A DNA stretch of 64,000 nucleotides, from assembly GCF_003602275.1 (NCBI RefSeq), contig NZ_QZVT01000002.1, forward strand, positions 434,001 to 498,000, read 5' to 3'. The stretch's first letter is position 1. Every line of letters starts with the position of its first letter. Shown here in pieces: positions 49,147 through 58,111 of the stretch. Below the pieces are notes generated by a model. The model was not told the origin of the DNA. It worked only from the letters and a program-made list of their open reading frames with translations, and did no database searches. Source of the stretch: Arthrobacter cheniae (GTDB lineage Bacteria; Actinomycetota; Actinomycetes; Actinomycetales; Micrococcaceae). The translations under genes and the position numbers were made by a program.

Positions 49147-50930
49147 TGGCAGCACACAGCTCGGTCATCATGACGGACGAACAGGCACCCGTCGAGAGCG
49201 GACCCATCCTCGCGGTGAAGGGGCTCGGCGTGGATTTCAACGTCGACAACGAGTGGGTGATGGCCGCCGAGGACGTCTCCTACGAGATCCACCCCGGCCA
49301 GATCCTCGCCATCGTCGGGGAGTCCGGATCCGGCAAGAGCATGTCCTCCATGGCCCTGCTCGGCCTCCTCCCCCGCAACGGACGCTCGCACGGCAGCGCG
49401 AAGATGCTCGGCAAGGAACTGATCGGAGCGCCGCAGGGCACGCTCCGCCGCGTGCGCGGAAACGAGATCGCGATGATCTTCCAGGAACCCATGACGGCGC
49501 TGAACCCGGTCCTGACGGTCGGCGAGCAGATCCGCGAGGCGGTCGAGCAGCACACGGAGCTTTCGCCGGCCCAGGCCAAGAAGCGCGCCATCGAGCTGCT
49601 GCGCATGGTGGAGATCCCTGAGGCCGAGCGCCGCTACGACTCCTTCCCGCACCAGTTCTCGGGCGGCCAGCGCCAGCGTGCGATGATCGCCATCGCCCTC
49701 GCCAACGATCCGATGCTCCTGATCGCGGACGAACCCACCACCGCGCTCGATGTCACCGTGCAGGCCGAGGTCCTCGACCTGCTACGCAAGCTCAACAAGC
49801 GGCTCAACAGCGCCGTGCTCCTCATCACCCACGACATGGGCGTGGTCGCCGACCTCGCGGACCACGTCATCGTGATGGAGCGGGGCAGGATCGTCGAGGC
49901 CGCGCCGACGGCCCAGCTGTTCGCGGCCCCGGCCGAGGCCTACACGAAGCAGCTGCTCGGCGCCGTCCCGCACCTGGGTTCCAAGGTGGGCGGTGTCCTC
50001 ACCGACGTCGAGGTGGTCGACGGGCACCTGAGCATCCACGAGGAGTACGCGGAGGCAGCACTGCGGGCGCGGGAGACACATACGGCGTCCGGCGTCGTAC
50101 CGGCGCTGGAACTCACGGATGTGGACATCGAGTACCCGGGCCGGTTCCGGCAACCGCCCTTCAAGGCGGTGTCCGGTGTCTCCCTGACCATCAACCCCGG
50201 TGAGGTCCTGGGCCTGGTGGGCGAGTCCGGATCCGGCAAGTCGACCATCGCGCGCGCCGTGACGGGACTGATCAGGACCTCCGGCGGAAGGGTGAGGATC
50301 GGAGGCACCGACATCACGGACCTCAGCGCGCGTCAGCTCCTGCCGCTGCGCAAGAAGTTCGCCATCGTCTTCCAGGATCCCGCGGCGTCCCTCAACCCGA
50401 GGATGTCCATCGGAGAGAGCATCGGCGAGCCTCTGCTCCTCCATCAGAAGCTGGGCCGCGGGGCGCTCGACAAGCGGGTCGCGTCCCTGCTGGAGGATGT
50501 GCAGCTGCCGGTCGCCTTCCGCAACCGGTACCCGCACGAGCTCTCCGGCGGTCAGCGCCAGCGCGTCGGCATCGCCCGTGCGCTGTCACTGCAACCGGAC
50601 CTCCTCGTGGCCGACGAACCGACATCGGCGCTCGACGTCTCGGTTCAGGCGAAGGTGCTGGAGCTCCTGCAGGAGCTCCAGCGGGAACGCGGATTCGCCT
50701 GCCTGTTCGTGAGCCACGACCTCGCCGTCGTCGAACTCCTGGCGAGTCACATCGCGGTGCTCAACAAGGGCAACCTGGTGGAGCAGGGCAGCACCGAGCA
50801 GGTCCTCAAGTATCCGCGTGACCCGTACACGCGCCGCCTGCTTGCAGCAGCGCCCGTGCCGGACCCTGCGATCCAGTCGTTGCGGCGGGAGCAGCGCACC
50901 GCCCTCCTGGCGGCGGGCTCGTCCGAGTAG
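49146..50930 (+). CDS. Fused peptide ABC transporter ATPase (DppD-DppF type)
   Basis: A 594-residue protein with two complete ATPase modules in one chain. The first has Walker A GESGSGKS near residue 57, signature FSGGQRQR and Walker [13 protein letters not shown]. The second, from about residue 320, has [16 protein letters not shown] and [12 protein letters not shown]. Each ends with the oligopeptide-ATPase C-terminal extension. In many bacteria these are two genes (dppD, dppF); here they are fused, fixing a 1:1 ratio. ATG at 49146; the upstream frame lies inside the permease gene. Confidence 0.95.
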   Translation: MAAHSSVIMTDEQAPVESGPILAVKGLGVDFNVDNEWVMAAEDVSYEIHPGQILAIVGESGSGKSMSSMALLGLLPRNGRSHGSAKMLGKELIGAPQGTLRRVRGNEIAMIFQEPMTALNPVLTVGEQIREAVEQHTELSPAQAKKRAIELLRMVEIPEAERRYDSFPHQFSGGQRQRAMIAIALANDPMLLIADEPTTALDVTVQAEVLDLLRKLNKRLNSAVLLITHDMGVVADLADHVIVMERGRIVEAAPTAQLFAAPAEAYTKQLLGAVPHLGSKVGGVLTDVEVVDGHLSIHEEYAEAALRARETHTASGVVPALELTDVDIEYPGRFRQPPFKAVSGVSLTINPGEVLGLVGESGSGKSTIARAVTGLIRTSGGRVRIGGTDITDLSARQLLPLRKKFAIVFQDPAASLNPRMSIGESIGEPLLLHQKLGRGALDKRVASLLEDVQLPVAFRNRYPHELSGGQRQRVGIARALSLQPDLLVADEPTSALDVSVQAKVLELLQELQRERGFACLFVSHDLAVVELLASHIAVLNKGNLVEQGSTEQVLKYPRDPYTRRLLAAAPVPDPAIQSLRREQRTALLAAGSSE

Positions 50931-50949
50931 GACGGTCCGGCAGGAACAA

Positions 50950-50981
50950 CGAGGAACCCTCCGCGCACGGAGGGTTCCTCG
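50950..50981. terminator. Bidirectional terminator after the ABC operon
   Basis: CGAGGAACCCTCCG at 50950-50963 pairs perfectly with CGGAGGGTTCCTCG at 50968-50981 (14 bp, CGCA loop). It sits between the converging ABC operon and quinone reductase genes, serving either strand. T-runs are weak. Confidence 0.75.
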
Positions 50982-51005
50982 TCTGCAATTGCGCCGTCTG
51001 CCGGG

Positions 51006-51971
51006 TCAGTGACGGAAGACGATCTTTCCGAAGACGTCACCGGCCAGCATGCGCCGAAACCCCCGGGCAGCATCATCGAGGGGCAGGACCGTGTCGATCA
51101 CGGGCCGGACACCGGTGGCCACGAGGAAGCGCGTGAGCCGCACCAGCTCCTCCCGCGTCCCCATCGTCGAACCGAGCACGCGCAGCTGGAGGAAGAACAC
51201 CCGGCTGAGGTCGGCGGAGGGCGCGGAACCGCTGGTAGCTCCGCACGTCACCACCGTCCCACCGGGCACGAGGGACTTCAGGGAGTGGGCCCACGTCGCC
51301 TCACCCACCGAATCGAAGACGACGTCGACGCGCTCGGGGAGCCGCGCACCGTCCTCGAACGCCTGGTCGGCGCCGAGCTCGAGCGCCCGCTGCCGTTTCT
51401 TCGCGCTCCGACTCGTGGCCCAGACGCGGAAGCCCGCTGCCGAGGCCAGGGCGATCAGGGCGGACGCGACTCCGCCGCCGGCACCCTGCACGAGGACGGT
51501 GGCCCCGGGCGCGGCCGGAGAGACCGTGAAGAGCATGCGATAGGCGGTGAGCCAGGCCGTGGGCAGGCAGGCCGCTTCCTCGAAAGTGAGCTCGGGAGGT
51601 TTCGGGACGAGGTTCCGCTCGGGAACCCACACGTAGTCGGCCATCGTGCCGGGGTGGCGCTCCGACAGGAGCGAACGCTTCGGGTCCAGGGTCTCGTCGC
51701 CGCGCCACTCGGGCGAGGACACCACGCCGTGCACGATCACCTCGTTGCCGTCGTCGTCGAGACCGGCGGCATCACATCCCAGGACCATCGGCAGCCTGTC
51801 CTGCGACAGTCCTACTCCCTTGAGCGACCAGAGGTCGTGATGGTTGAGGCAGGATGCGACGACCCTCACCCGCCGGAAACCGACGGGCGCGTCCGGGAGG
51901 TCCAGGTCTCCGACGGTGAGCCCGGCGAGCGGATCATCCGCGGACTGGGTGGCTACGTAGGCGGCGCGCAT
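51006..51971 (-). CDS. Zinc-type alcohol dehydrogenase/quinone reductase family protein
   Basis: A 321-residue medium-chain dehydrogenase. GroES-like domain at 1-125 (SCLNHHDLWSLKGV; VLGCDAAGLDDDGNEVIVHG) and a Rossmann domain with VLVQGAGGGVASA for NADPH. The structural zinc cysteines are missing, which places it with zinc-free quinone oxidoreductases rather than alcohol dehydrogenases. Start: ATG at 51971 with AAGGAG eight bases upstream; a TTG two codons further up is less likely. Substrate unknown. Confidence 0.88.
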   Translation of the reverse strand: MRAAYVATQSADDPLAGLTVGDLDLPDAPVGFRRVRVVASCLNHHDLWSLKGVGLSQDRLPMVLGCDAAGLDDDGNEVIVHGVVSSPEWRGDETLDPKRSLLSERHPGTMADYVWVPERNLVPKPPELTFEEAACLPTAWLTAYRMLFTVSPAAPGATVLVQGAGGGVASALIALASAAGFRVWATSRSAKKRQRALELGADQAFEDGARLPERVDVVFDSVGEATWAHSLKSLVPGGTVVTCGATSGSAPSADLSRVFFLQLRVLGSTMGTREELVRLTRFLVATGVRPVIDTVLPLDDAARGFRRMLAGDVFGKIVFRH

Positions 51972-52142
51972 GCACAAGCTCCTTCGATCATGGATGGTCC
52001 TTCAATCCTAGGGGCCGGCCGTGCCGCGAAGGAGGTGGCCCTGATCGGCGGAGGCAGGCTGTTTAGGTGACGCCCACCGCCGTATGGGAGACTTGGGTGC
52101 AGTTCTGCACGACTACAGTGCCGGAAGAAGAAGGAGGCAGCC

Positions 52143-52217
52143 ATGAGCAAGCGAGCACGCAAGCGTCGCGACCGCAAGCGCGGAGGCGCAAACCACGGTA
52201 AGCGCCCCAACGCCTGA
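52143..52217 (+). CDS. 50S ribosomal protein bL37
   Basis: A 24-residue, highly basic protein (MSKRARKRRDRKRGG, then ANHGKRPNA). The C-terminal ANHGKRPNA and the run of Arg/Lys match bL37, a small actinobacterial large-subunit protein found in mycobacterial ribosome structures. GAAGGAGG lies just upstream of the ATG, a very strong ribosome site, and a perfect 17-bp terminator stem follows. Both support a real, highly expressed gene. Its size makes automated finders miss it. It sits convergent with rsrA. Confidence 0.9.
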   Translation: MSKRARKRRDRKRGGANHGKRPNA

Positions 52218-52248
52218 GTTCAGGCCTTGAAAGCATGGTGGTAGCACC

Positions 52249-52294
52249 AACGACAGAACCTCCGGCCCGTCAGGGTTCCGGAGGTTCTGTCGTT
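52249..52294. terminator. Strong terminator between bL37 and rsrA
   Basis: AACGACAGAACCTCCGG at 52249-52265 and CCGGAGGTTCTGTCGTT at 52278-52294 form a perfect 17-bp stem with a 12-base loop. It lies between the converging bL37 and rsrA genes and could stop both. Confidence 0.85.
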
Positions 52295-52349
52295 CAACCG
52301 TGCATTCGCCGAGTTGTCCGCCGAAGACGCGACCTCGAGCTACTGAAGG

Positions 52350-52610
52350 TCAGTGGGCTGCCGTCTTGAGCTGGCTGATACGGTCGAGGATGCTCGCCTT
52401 CAGGGTCGATGGCGCCACCTCGGTGCAGGATCGCTTGACGACCGACCGGATCACGCACTCGAGGTCATGTTCCTCGGCGCACTCCGGACAACCGTTCAGG
52501 TGGTCCTTGATCTCCACCAGGTCCTGGTGTGACAGGGCACCGTCGAGGTACTCGTACAGCCGCTCGATCCTCGAGTCGGCGCAATCGCCCATACTCTCGC
52601 AATCGCTCAT
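52350..52610 (-). CDS. rsrA: Anti-sigma factor RsrA (mycothiol system)
   Basis: An 86-residue zinc-binding anti-sigma factor. The ZAS motif H-xxx-C-xx-C is H37, C41 and C44 (HLNGCPEC), and a fourth ligand is likely C10. Under thiol oxidation the zinc is lost, disulfides form, and SigR is freed. The start overlaps the sigR stop (ATGA), so sensor and sigma factor are made in step. The C-terminus ([17 protein letters not shown]) fits actinobacterial RsrA. Confidence 0.94.
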   Translation of the reverse strand: MSDCESMGDCADSRIERLYEYLDGALSHQDLVEIKDHLNGCPECAEEHDLECVIRSVVKRSCTEVAPSTLKASILDRISQLKTAAH

Positions 52611-53302
52611 TTCTTCATCTCCTGTTCCTTGCCCGCTGCCCCAGGTGCAACCCGCTTCTTGGCACCCGCACCTGCGGTGGCACCGAGGCCCCGCTCGTGC
52701 GCGTACTCCGCGAGGAGCTCGCGCAGCAGTTTGCGCCCGCGGTGCAGCCGGGACATGACGGTCCCGATGGGCGTATTCATGATTTCCGAAATCTCCTTGT
52801 ACGCGAAGCCCTCGACGTCCGAGAAGTAGACCGCGAGCCTGAATTCCTCGGGAATGGCCTGCAGCGCACTCTTCACATCGGAGTCCGGCAGATGGTCCAG
52901 TGCTTCGGCCTCAGCGGAACGCAATCCCATGGAGGTGTGCTCCGCGGCCTTGGCGAGCTGCCAGTCCTCGATGGTGTCCGAGTGGGACTGCAGGGGCTCG
53001 CGCTGCCGCTTGCGGTAGAGATTTATATAGGTGTTCGTAAGGATGCGGTACAACCACGCCTTCAGATTCGTGCCCGGCTTGTACTGGTGGAACGCCGAGA
53101 ACGCCTTGGTATAGGCCTCCTGCACCAGGTCCTCCGCATCACTGGGATTGCGGGCCATACGCATGGCGGCAGAGTAGAGCTGATCGACGTACTGCATCGC
53201 GTCGCGCTCGAAGCGTGCCTTGCGGTCGGCTTCCGACTCCGTCGACACGTCCAACTGTGCATCTTCGGCCTGGCTGCTGCCTGCGGGGGCTGTTGTATTC
53301 AT
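52607..53302 (-). CDS. sigR: Thiol-oxidative-stress sigma factor SigR
   Basis: An ECF sigma factor of 231 residues from the ATG at 53302. Region 2 is at about 40-105 ([38 protein letters not shown]) and region 4 at about 145-200 ([30 protein letters not shown]). It directs RNA polymerase to redox-stress genes and is held by RsrA. The frame is open to an ATG at 53416, which has GAAGGG eight bases upstream, better than the weak site before 53302. The longer form would add 38 residues. A GGAAT-N18-GTT promoter 45-70 bases beyond that ATG suggests autoregulation. Confidence 0.93.
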   Translation of the reverse strand: MNTTAPAGSSQAEDAQLDVSTESEADRKARFERDAMQYVDQLYSAAMRMARNPSDAEDLVQEAYTKAFSAFHQYKPGTNLKAWLYRILTNTYINLYRKRQREPLQSHSDTIEDWQLAKAAEHTSMGLRSAEAEALDHLPDSDVKSALQAIPEEFRLAVYFSDVEGFAYKEISEIMNTPIGTVMSRLHRGRKLLRELLAEYAHERGLGATAGAGAKKRVAPGAAGKEQEMKK

Positions 53303-53460
53303 CGAGTCGAAGTCTACTCGTCCGCCCTGTCGCGGCGCCGTGGTGCCGCCCCGCTGGATCGACGTCGAGAGCTGGAATCCTGGTCTGTCGACCGCCGCGG
53401 TCTGTAGCACCGTCATCCGTGCGACCCTTCTTCCGTTGCGAGTTTCCGTACACCTGCTCC

Positions 53461-53486
53461 AACCTCGTCCCGGAGCCTTCTATTCC
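53461..53486 (-). promoter_or_regulatory. sigR: SigR-type promoter of sigR
   Basis: On the minus strand GGAAT (53482-53486) is followed by exactly 18 bases and GTT (53461-53463), the consensus for SigR/SigH promoters in Actinobacteria. It implies that SigR transcribes its own gene. The start would be near 53453, before both candidate start codons. Confidence 0.8.
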
Positions 53487-53664
53487 TGTCGTCCATTCCT
53501 GAGGGGGATGCCGGCCCTGCGGTGCAGCTCCCTGTCCCGCAACCCCGCGGGCCGGCCCGGTCCCGGATCGCACCGCTCCGGCGAGGCGTGTAAAACTAGA
53601 CCCAGCGTGCTTCGTATCCGTCGAATCAACCCCCGGCAGAGCTGTCGGGCCCCAGGAGGCAGTT

Positions 53665-54213
53665 GTGACCCTTGTCCGCGTTATAGCCCGACCCATGATC
53701 GCCAGCAGCTTCGTGTTCTCCGGGATCGACAGGCTGCGCAATGCCGGAGCCACGGCCCCACAGCTCAAGCCCGTCCTCGCGTCCATCACCAAGGTGGTCC
53801 CGTCCGCCGCCGCCGTGACCGGCAACGAGAAGCTGGTGGGCCAGGTGCTCGGCGCTACGCAGGTAGGAGCCGCGCTCCTGCTTGGCATCGGCCGGTTCTC
53901 CCGCGTCGCCGCCCTCCTGCTCACGGTGACGGCCACGGTCAACGCCCTCGTGGACTACCGGTCGGCCGACTCCTCCACCCCTGCGGGCAAGAAGGCCCGC
54001 CGGTCGCAGCTGCTCAAGAACCTCTCGCTGATCGGCGCCGTGCTGCTGGCCACCGTCGACACGAACGGCCGCCCTGGTATCGCCTGGCGCGCAGAGCACC
54101 TCGCCATCGGCGCGAAGAAGAACGCCGCGGGCCTCGGCAAGGACGCACGCAAGCAGTTCAAGAAGGCCGACCAGGCCGTGCGCAAGACCGCCGCCGACGT
54201 CGTCGGTTCTTAA
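53665..54213 (+). CDS. DoxX-family membrane protein
   Basis: A 182-residue protein with about four hydrophobic helices (residues 5-25, 60-80, 83-103, 120-140) and a Lys/Ala-rich C-terminus. The fold and the N-terminal ASSFVFSGIDRL fit the DoxX family, small membrane proteins tied to redox or sulfur metabolism in some bacteria. In mycobacteria a DoxX protein works with a superoxide dismutase and a sulfurtransferase at the membrane. GTG start with AGGAGG upstream. It lies between sigR and aroA; a link to redox stress is plausible but unproven. Confidence 0.85.
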   Translation: MTLVRVIARPMIASSFVFSGIDRLRNAGATAPQLKPVLASITKVVPSAAAVTGNEKLVGQVLGATQVGAALLLGIGRFSRVAALLLTVTATVNALVDYRSADSSTPAGKKARRSQLLKNLSLIGAVLLATVDTNGRPGIAWRAEHLAIGAKKNAAGLGKDARKQFKKADQAVRKTAADVVGS

Positions 54214-54218
54214 GCTCC

Positions 54219-55577
54219 ATGGCATCGTCCTCAGGCGGGGTGTCCGGCCAGTCCAGGTGGCAGGCACCCCGCCTGACGCGTCCCGTCGATGCGGAGCTCG
54301 CGGTTCCCGGCTCCAAATCCCTCACCAATCGCTACCTGGTGCTCGCGGCCATCGCCGATGGCCCCTGCGTCCTCCGCAGGCCGCTGCACTCCCGCGATTC
54401 CGCGCTGATGATCTCCGCCCTCCGGTCGCTCGGCGCGGTCATCGACGAGATCCAGGGCGACGGCGACTTCGGACCGGATCTGCGGGTGACTCCCCTGCAG
54501 GGTGATCAGGACACCGCCGCGGTGCGCGCCGTGAACTGCGGCCTCGCCGGCACCGTCATGCGTTTCGTCCCGCCGCTCGCGGGCCTGGTGTCCGGTACCA
54601 CCACGTTCGACGGCGATCCGCATGCCCGCAGGCGCCCCATGGGCGGCATCATCGATGCCCTGCGGGGCCTCGGGATCACGGTGGACGACGGCGGCAGCGG
54701 ATGCCTGCCGTTCAGTATCGAGGGGAAGGGCCACGTGCGGGGCGGACGCCTCGTGATCGACGCCTCCGCGTCCTCGCAGTTCGTCTCCGCACTCCTGCTC
54801 GTCGGCACCCGCTTCTCCGAGGGCTTGCACCTCGAACACGTCGGCAAACCCGTTCCAAGCCTGGATCACGTCCGCATGACGGTCGAGACCCTCCGGTCCC
54901 TCGGCGTCGTCGTGGACGACTCCGTGCCGAACCACTGGCGTGTCTCCCCCGGCTCCGTCCCTGCGTTCGACGTCGCCGTCGAGCCCGACCTGTCCAACGC
55001 CGGGCCCTTCCTCGCTGCCGCGGTGGTCACCGGCGGCACGGTCCGCGTTCGCAACTGGCCCGAGGGCACCACCCAGGTGGGTGACCAGTGGAGGCGCATC
55101 CTCCCCCTGATGGGGGCGACGGCGAGCCTCGACGGCGACACCCTCACCGTCACGGGCGGTGCCTCGATCTCCGGCGGCACGTTCCCCGACACCTCAGAGC
55201 TCGCGCCCACGGTCGCGGCCCTCTGTGCGCTGGCGACGACGCCGTCGACCCTCACGGGCATCGCCCACCTCCGTGGACACGAGACCGACCGGCTCGCAGC
55301 ACTCGCCGCCGAGATCAACGGACTCGGAGGGGATGTCGAGGAGACGGCGGACGGCCTCGTGATCCGGCCGGCTCCCCTGCACGGCGGTGTCTTCCATACC
55401 TACGAGGACCACAGGATGGCGACGGCCGGGGCGATCATCGGCCTCTCGGTCGACGGCGTCGAAGTCGAGAACATCGGCACCACGGCCAAGACCATGCCGG
55501 AATTCCCCGAACTGTGGGCATCGCTCACCGACACCGCCGGCAGCGCCGGCCTGGCTGACACAGGTGCCCGCGCATGA
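54219..55577 (+). CDS. aroA: 3-phosphoshikimate 1-carboxyvinyltransferase (EPSP synthase)
   Basis: Adds enolpyruvate to shikimate 3-phosphate in aromatic amino acid synthesis. The N-terminal PGSKSLTNR (30-38, K33) binds the substrates, NCGLAGTVMRF is the PEP-binding region, and the C-terminal LRGHETDRL carries the conserved Arg. Length 452 is normal. ATG at 54219, five bases after the DoxX stop; the upstream open frame is a shadow. The NCGLAGT loop has Gly-Leu-Ala rather than NAGTA, so it differs from classic class I. The stop overlaps rsgA. Confidence 0.95.
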   Translation: MASSSGGVSGQSRWQAPRLTRPVDAELAVPGSKSLTNRYLVLAAIADGPCVLRRPLHSRDSALMISALRSLGAVIDEIQGDGDFGPDLRVTPLQGDQDTAAVRAVNCGLAGTVMRFVPPLAGLVSGTTTFDGDPHARRRPMGGIIDALRGLGITVDDGGSGCLPFSIEGKGHVRGGRLVIDASASSQFVSALLLVGTRFSEGLHLEHVGKPVPSLDHVRMTVETLRSLGVVVDDSVPNHWRVSPGSVPAFDVAVEPDLSNAGPFLAAAVVTGGTVRVRNWPEGTTQVGDQWRRILPLMGATASLDGDTLTVTGGASISGGTFPDTSELAPTVAALCALATTPSTLTGIAHLRGHETDRLAALAAEINGLGGDVEETADGLVIRPAPLHGGVFHTYEDHRMATAGAIIGLSVDGVEVENIGTTAKTMPEFPELWASLTDTAGSAGLADTGARA

Positions 55578-56704
55578 CCGAAGCCGGCAACCGCCGCGGA
55601 TCCCGTTCCTGGGACGAGTCCGACGTCCGGATCCGCCCCAACAAGAAGGGCACCCGCCCCCGCACCAAGAACCGCCCCGCCTACGAGGACGCCGTGACCG
55701 GTCGCGTGGTGACGGTAGATCGCGGGCGGTACACCACCGTCGTCGACGAGGACACCTCCGACGAGCGCATCGTCGTCGCCGCGCGTGCCCGGGAGCTGCG
55801 GCGCAACGCCGTCGTCGCCGGTGACCTCGTGGCACTCGTCGGGGATCTCTCCGGCGGACCCGACTCGCTCGCGCGGCTGGTACGGATCGAGGAGCGGCGC
55901 ACCGTCCTGCGGCGGAGCGCGGACGACACCGATCCAGTGGAGCGCGTCGTGGTCGCCAACGCGGACCAACTGGTGATCGTCGTCGCCGCCGCCAACCCGG
56001 AGCCGAGGACGGGCTTCATCGACCGCGCCCTCGTGGCCGCCTACGACGCCGGCATCGAACCTCTGCTGTGCATCACGAAGGCCGACCTCCGCGACCCCGC
56101 GGCTCTGCTGGCGAACTACGAGCACCTCGACCTGCGCGTGATCATCAGCCGGACCGACGAGGGCGTCGGCATCGAGGCCACGTCGGACGACGGCGAGTCC
56201 GCCCGTCTCTCCCACGGGGCGGTGGACGCGCTGCGCGACGAGCTCGACGGTCAGGTGAGCGTCCTGCTCGGCCATTCAGGCGTGGGCAAGTCCACCATGG
56301 TCAATGCCCTCACCGGGTCCACCCGCGCCACGGGCGGCGTCAATGCCGTCACGGGCCGGGGACGCCACACGTCGTCGTCCGCCGTCGCCCTCAAGGCCGC
56401 CGACGCGGCACCCGGCACCTGGATCATCGATACGCCCGGCATCCGGTCCTTCGGACTGGCGCACGTCGATGCCGACCGCATCCTGAAGGCGTTCCCCGAC
56501 CTCGAACCCGGGACGGAGCGCTGCGAGCGGGGATGCAGGCACGATGACAACGCCGTCGACTGCGGGTTGGACAGCTTCGTCGCGGAAGGTCTCGCCGGAG
56601 ACTCCGGACCCGTCCGGCTGGGCAGCCTGAGGCGGCTCCTCACAGCAGGGATTGGCGACCCGCGGGGCAACGCGCACGACGCGAAGGAACTCGGCCAGCA
56701 GTGA
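55574..56704 (+). CDS. rsgA: Ribosome small-subunit GTPase RsgA
   Basis: A 376-residue circularly permuted GTPase that helps mature the 30S subunit. An N-terminal OB fold (about 45-105) is followed by G4 (ITKADL), then G1 GHSGVGKST near 235, and G3 DTPGIRSF. A zinc-binding cluster (CERGCRHDDNAVDC) lies near 320. The order of G motifs (G4 before G1) is diagnostic. The ATG overlaps the aroA stop by four bases. Confidence 0.95.
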   Translation: MTEAGNRRGSRSWDESDVRIRPNKKGTRPRTKNRPAYEDAVTGRVVTVDRGRYTTVVDEDTSDERIVVAARARELRRNAVVAGDLVALVGDLSGGPDSLARLVRIEERRTVLRRSADDTDPVERVVVANADQLVIVVAAANPEPRTGFIDRALVAAYDAGIEPLLCITKADLRDPAALLANYEHLDLRVIISRTDEGVGIEATSDDGESARLSHGAVDALRDELDGQVSVLLGHSGVGKSTMVNALTGSTRATGGVNAVTGRGRHTSSSAVALKAADAAPGTWIIDTPGIRSFGLAHVDADRILKAFPDLEPGTERCERGCRHDDNAVDCGLDSFVAEGLAGDSGPVRLGSLRRLLTAGIGDPRGNAHDAKELGQQ

Positions 56705-56757
56705 CCCCGGGTGATGGCGCCGAAGGCGCGGTCACCGGAAGCGCGGCAGAAGGATGC

Positions 56758-56763
56758 TAGACT
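56758..56763 (+). promoter_or_regulatory. cspA: -10 box of the cspA promoter
   Basis: TAGACT in the context GATGCTAGACTGAGACC matches actinobacterial -10 elements. It would give an mRNA leader of about 133 bases before the cspA ATG at 56903. Long leaders are usual for cold-shock genes and control translation by temperature. A -35 is not clear. Confidence 0.5.
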
Positions 56764-56902
56764 GAGACCTGTTGTTGTTTGCGCATTAAATTTCAAGCCT
56801 TGACCCTCCACCTGGAGTTCGACAGCTTTTGACGATAAGCGGGTAACGAACACCACGATGAGCCCCGAACGTCGGAGGCTCTCCCAGGTAAGGATGTACA
56901 AC

Positions 56903-57106
56903 ATGGCTACTGGCACAGTGAAATGGTTCAACGCCGAAAAGGGCTTCGGCTTCATCGCTCCCGAGGACGGCGGCGCTGACGTGTTCGCCCACTTCTCCGC
57001 GATCAACTCGAACGGCTACCGTTCACTCGAAGAGAACCAGAAGGTCAACTTCGAGACCACCCAGGGCCCCAAGGGTCCCCAGGCCGAGAACATCACCGTT
57101 CTCTAA
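56903..57106 (+). CDS. cspA: Cold shock protein CspA
   Basis: A 67-residue cold-shock domain protein, a single-stranded nucleic-acid chaperone. RNP1 is KGFGFI (near residue 15) and RNP2 is VFAHFS. Start: ATG at 56903 with AAGGA upstream; the frame upstream (SPERRRLSQ) is not part of the fold. A long leader precedes and a hairpin terminator follows, so it is a single-gene transcript. Confidence 0.97.
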   Translation: MATGTVKWFNAEKGFGFIAPEDGGADVFAHFSAINSNGYRSLEENQKVNFETTQGPKGPQAENITVL

Positions 57107-57138
57107 TACTCCCCGTGCCGCTCTGCGGCGACGGATCG

Positions 57139-57173
57139 AAAGCCACCGTGAGGCGCAAGCCCGCGGTGGCTTT
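57139..57173 (+). terminator. cspA: Terminator of cspA
   Basis: AAAGCCACCG at 57139-57148 pairs with CGGTGGCTTT at 57164-57173, a 10-bp stem with a 15-base loop whose descending arm ends in a T-rich tail. Confidence 0.75.
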
Positions 57174-57244
57174 CTGCTGTCATCGGCCGTCCTCGCCCGC
57201 GCCCGAAGCGTCCGAAGGCCCGCCCAGACGATAGGTTGATCGGT

Positions 57245-58054
57245 ATGAGTTTCACGCAGGGCTACAACGACGATCTTCGTCTGGCCCACATCATGGCCGA
57301 TTCGGTCGACGACCAGACCATGTCCCGCTTCAAGGCACTCGACCTCCGTGTCGAGACGAAACCGGACCTGACGCCCGTGACGGACGCCGACAAGAGCGCC
57401 GAGGAGGCTATCCGTGGCCAGCTCTCGAGGGCCAGGCCCCGCGACGCCGTCCTCGGCGAGGAGTACGGCAGCACCGGCTCCGGGTCACGCCGCTGGGTGA
57501 TCGATCCCATCGACGGCACCAAGAACTTCGTTCGGGGCGTGCCGGTCTGGGCCACCCTGATCTCCCTGATCGACGACGGCAAGCCTGTCGTCGGCTTGGT
57601 GAGCGCACCCGCACTGGGCAAGCGCTGGTGGGCAGCGGAGGGTACCGGCGCCTACACCGGCAAATCGCTCGCTGCAGCGCAGCGCCTCCGCGTCTCCAAT
57701 GTCTCACGGCTCGAGGATGCGTCGCTGTCCTACTCCAGCCTGTCGGGCTGGCGCGAACGCGGCGCCCTGGCCGAATTCGTCAACCTCACGGATCGCGTCT
57801 GGCGCTCCCGCGCATACGGCGATTTCTGGTCCTACTGCCTCGTCGCGGAGGGCGCCGTGGATATCGCGTGCGAGCCCGAACTCAAGCTGTACGACATGGC
57901 CGCACTCGTGCCGATCGTGACCGAGGCCGGCGGCCGGTTCACCTCCCTCGACGGCGAGGACGGACCCTTCGGCGGTAATGCGCTTGCAACCAACGGCACC
58001 CTGCACAGTGAGGTCCTGCGCACCCTCAACCCCGATGTGGATGACCTCCTCTAG
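57245..58054 (+). CDS. hisN: Histidinol-phosphatase HisN (inositol monophosphatase family)
   Basis: A 269-residue metal-dependent phosphatase. Family motifs are GEE at 71-73, DPIDGT at 87-92 and, near residue 205, [13 protein letters not shown] (the WD-type motif). Actinobacteria use this family for the histidinol-phosphate step of histidine synthesis; the similarity to actinobacterial HisN is good but an inositol-phosphatase role cannot be excluded. Start: ATG at 57245 rather than the TTG three codons before. It stands between cspA and a methyltransferase. Confidence 0.88.
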   Translation: MSFTQGYNDDLRLAHIMADSVDDQTMSRFKALDLRVETKPDLTPVTDADKSAEEAIRGQLSRARPRDAVLGEEYGSTGSGSRRWVIDPIDGTKNFVRGVPVWATLISLIDDGKPVVGLVSAPALGKRWWAAEGTGAYTGKSLAAAQRLRVSNVSRLEDASLSYSSLSGWRERGALAEFVNLTDRVWRSRAYGDFWSYCLVAEGAVDIACEPELKLYDMAALVPIVTEAGGRFTSLDGEDGPFGGNALATNGTLHSEVLRTLNPDVDDLL

Positions 58055-58111
58055 CAGCAGCCGCCACCCTTCCGGTCCTTTCGATGCCCGGGTTCGTCCG
58101 GGTCCGCATCG

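Noticed and set aside
46537..49155. 872-codon open frame on the minus strand across the ABC permeases
   Set aside because: Covers three genes with clear transporter motifs. Its protein text is rich in Asp, Glu, Gly and Arg and has no recognisable domain, as expected from antisense GC-rich DNA.
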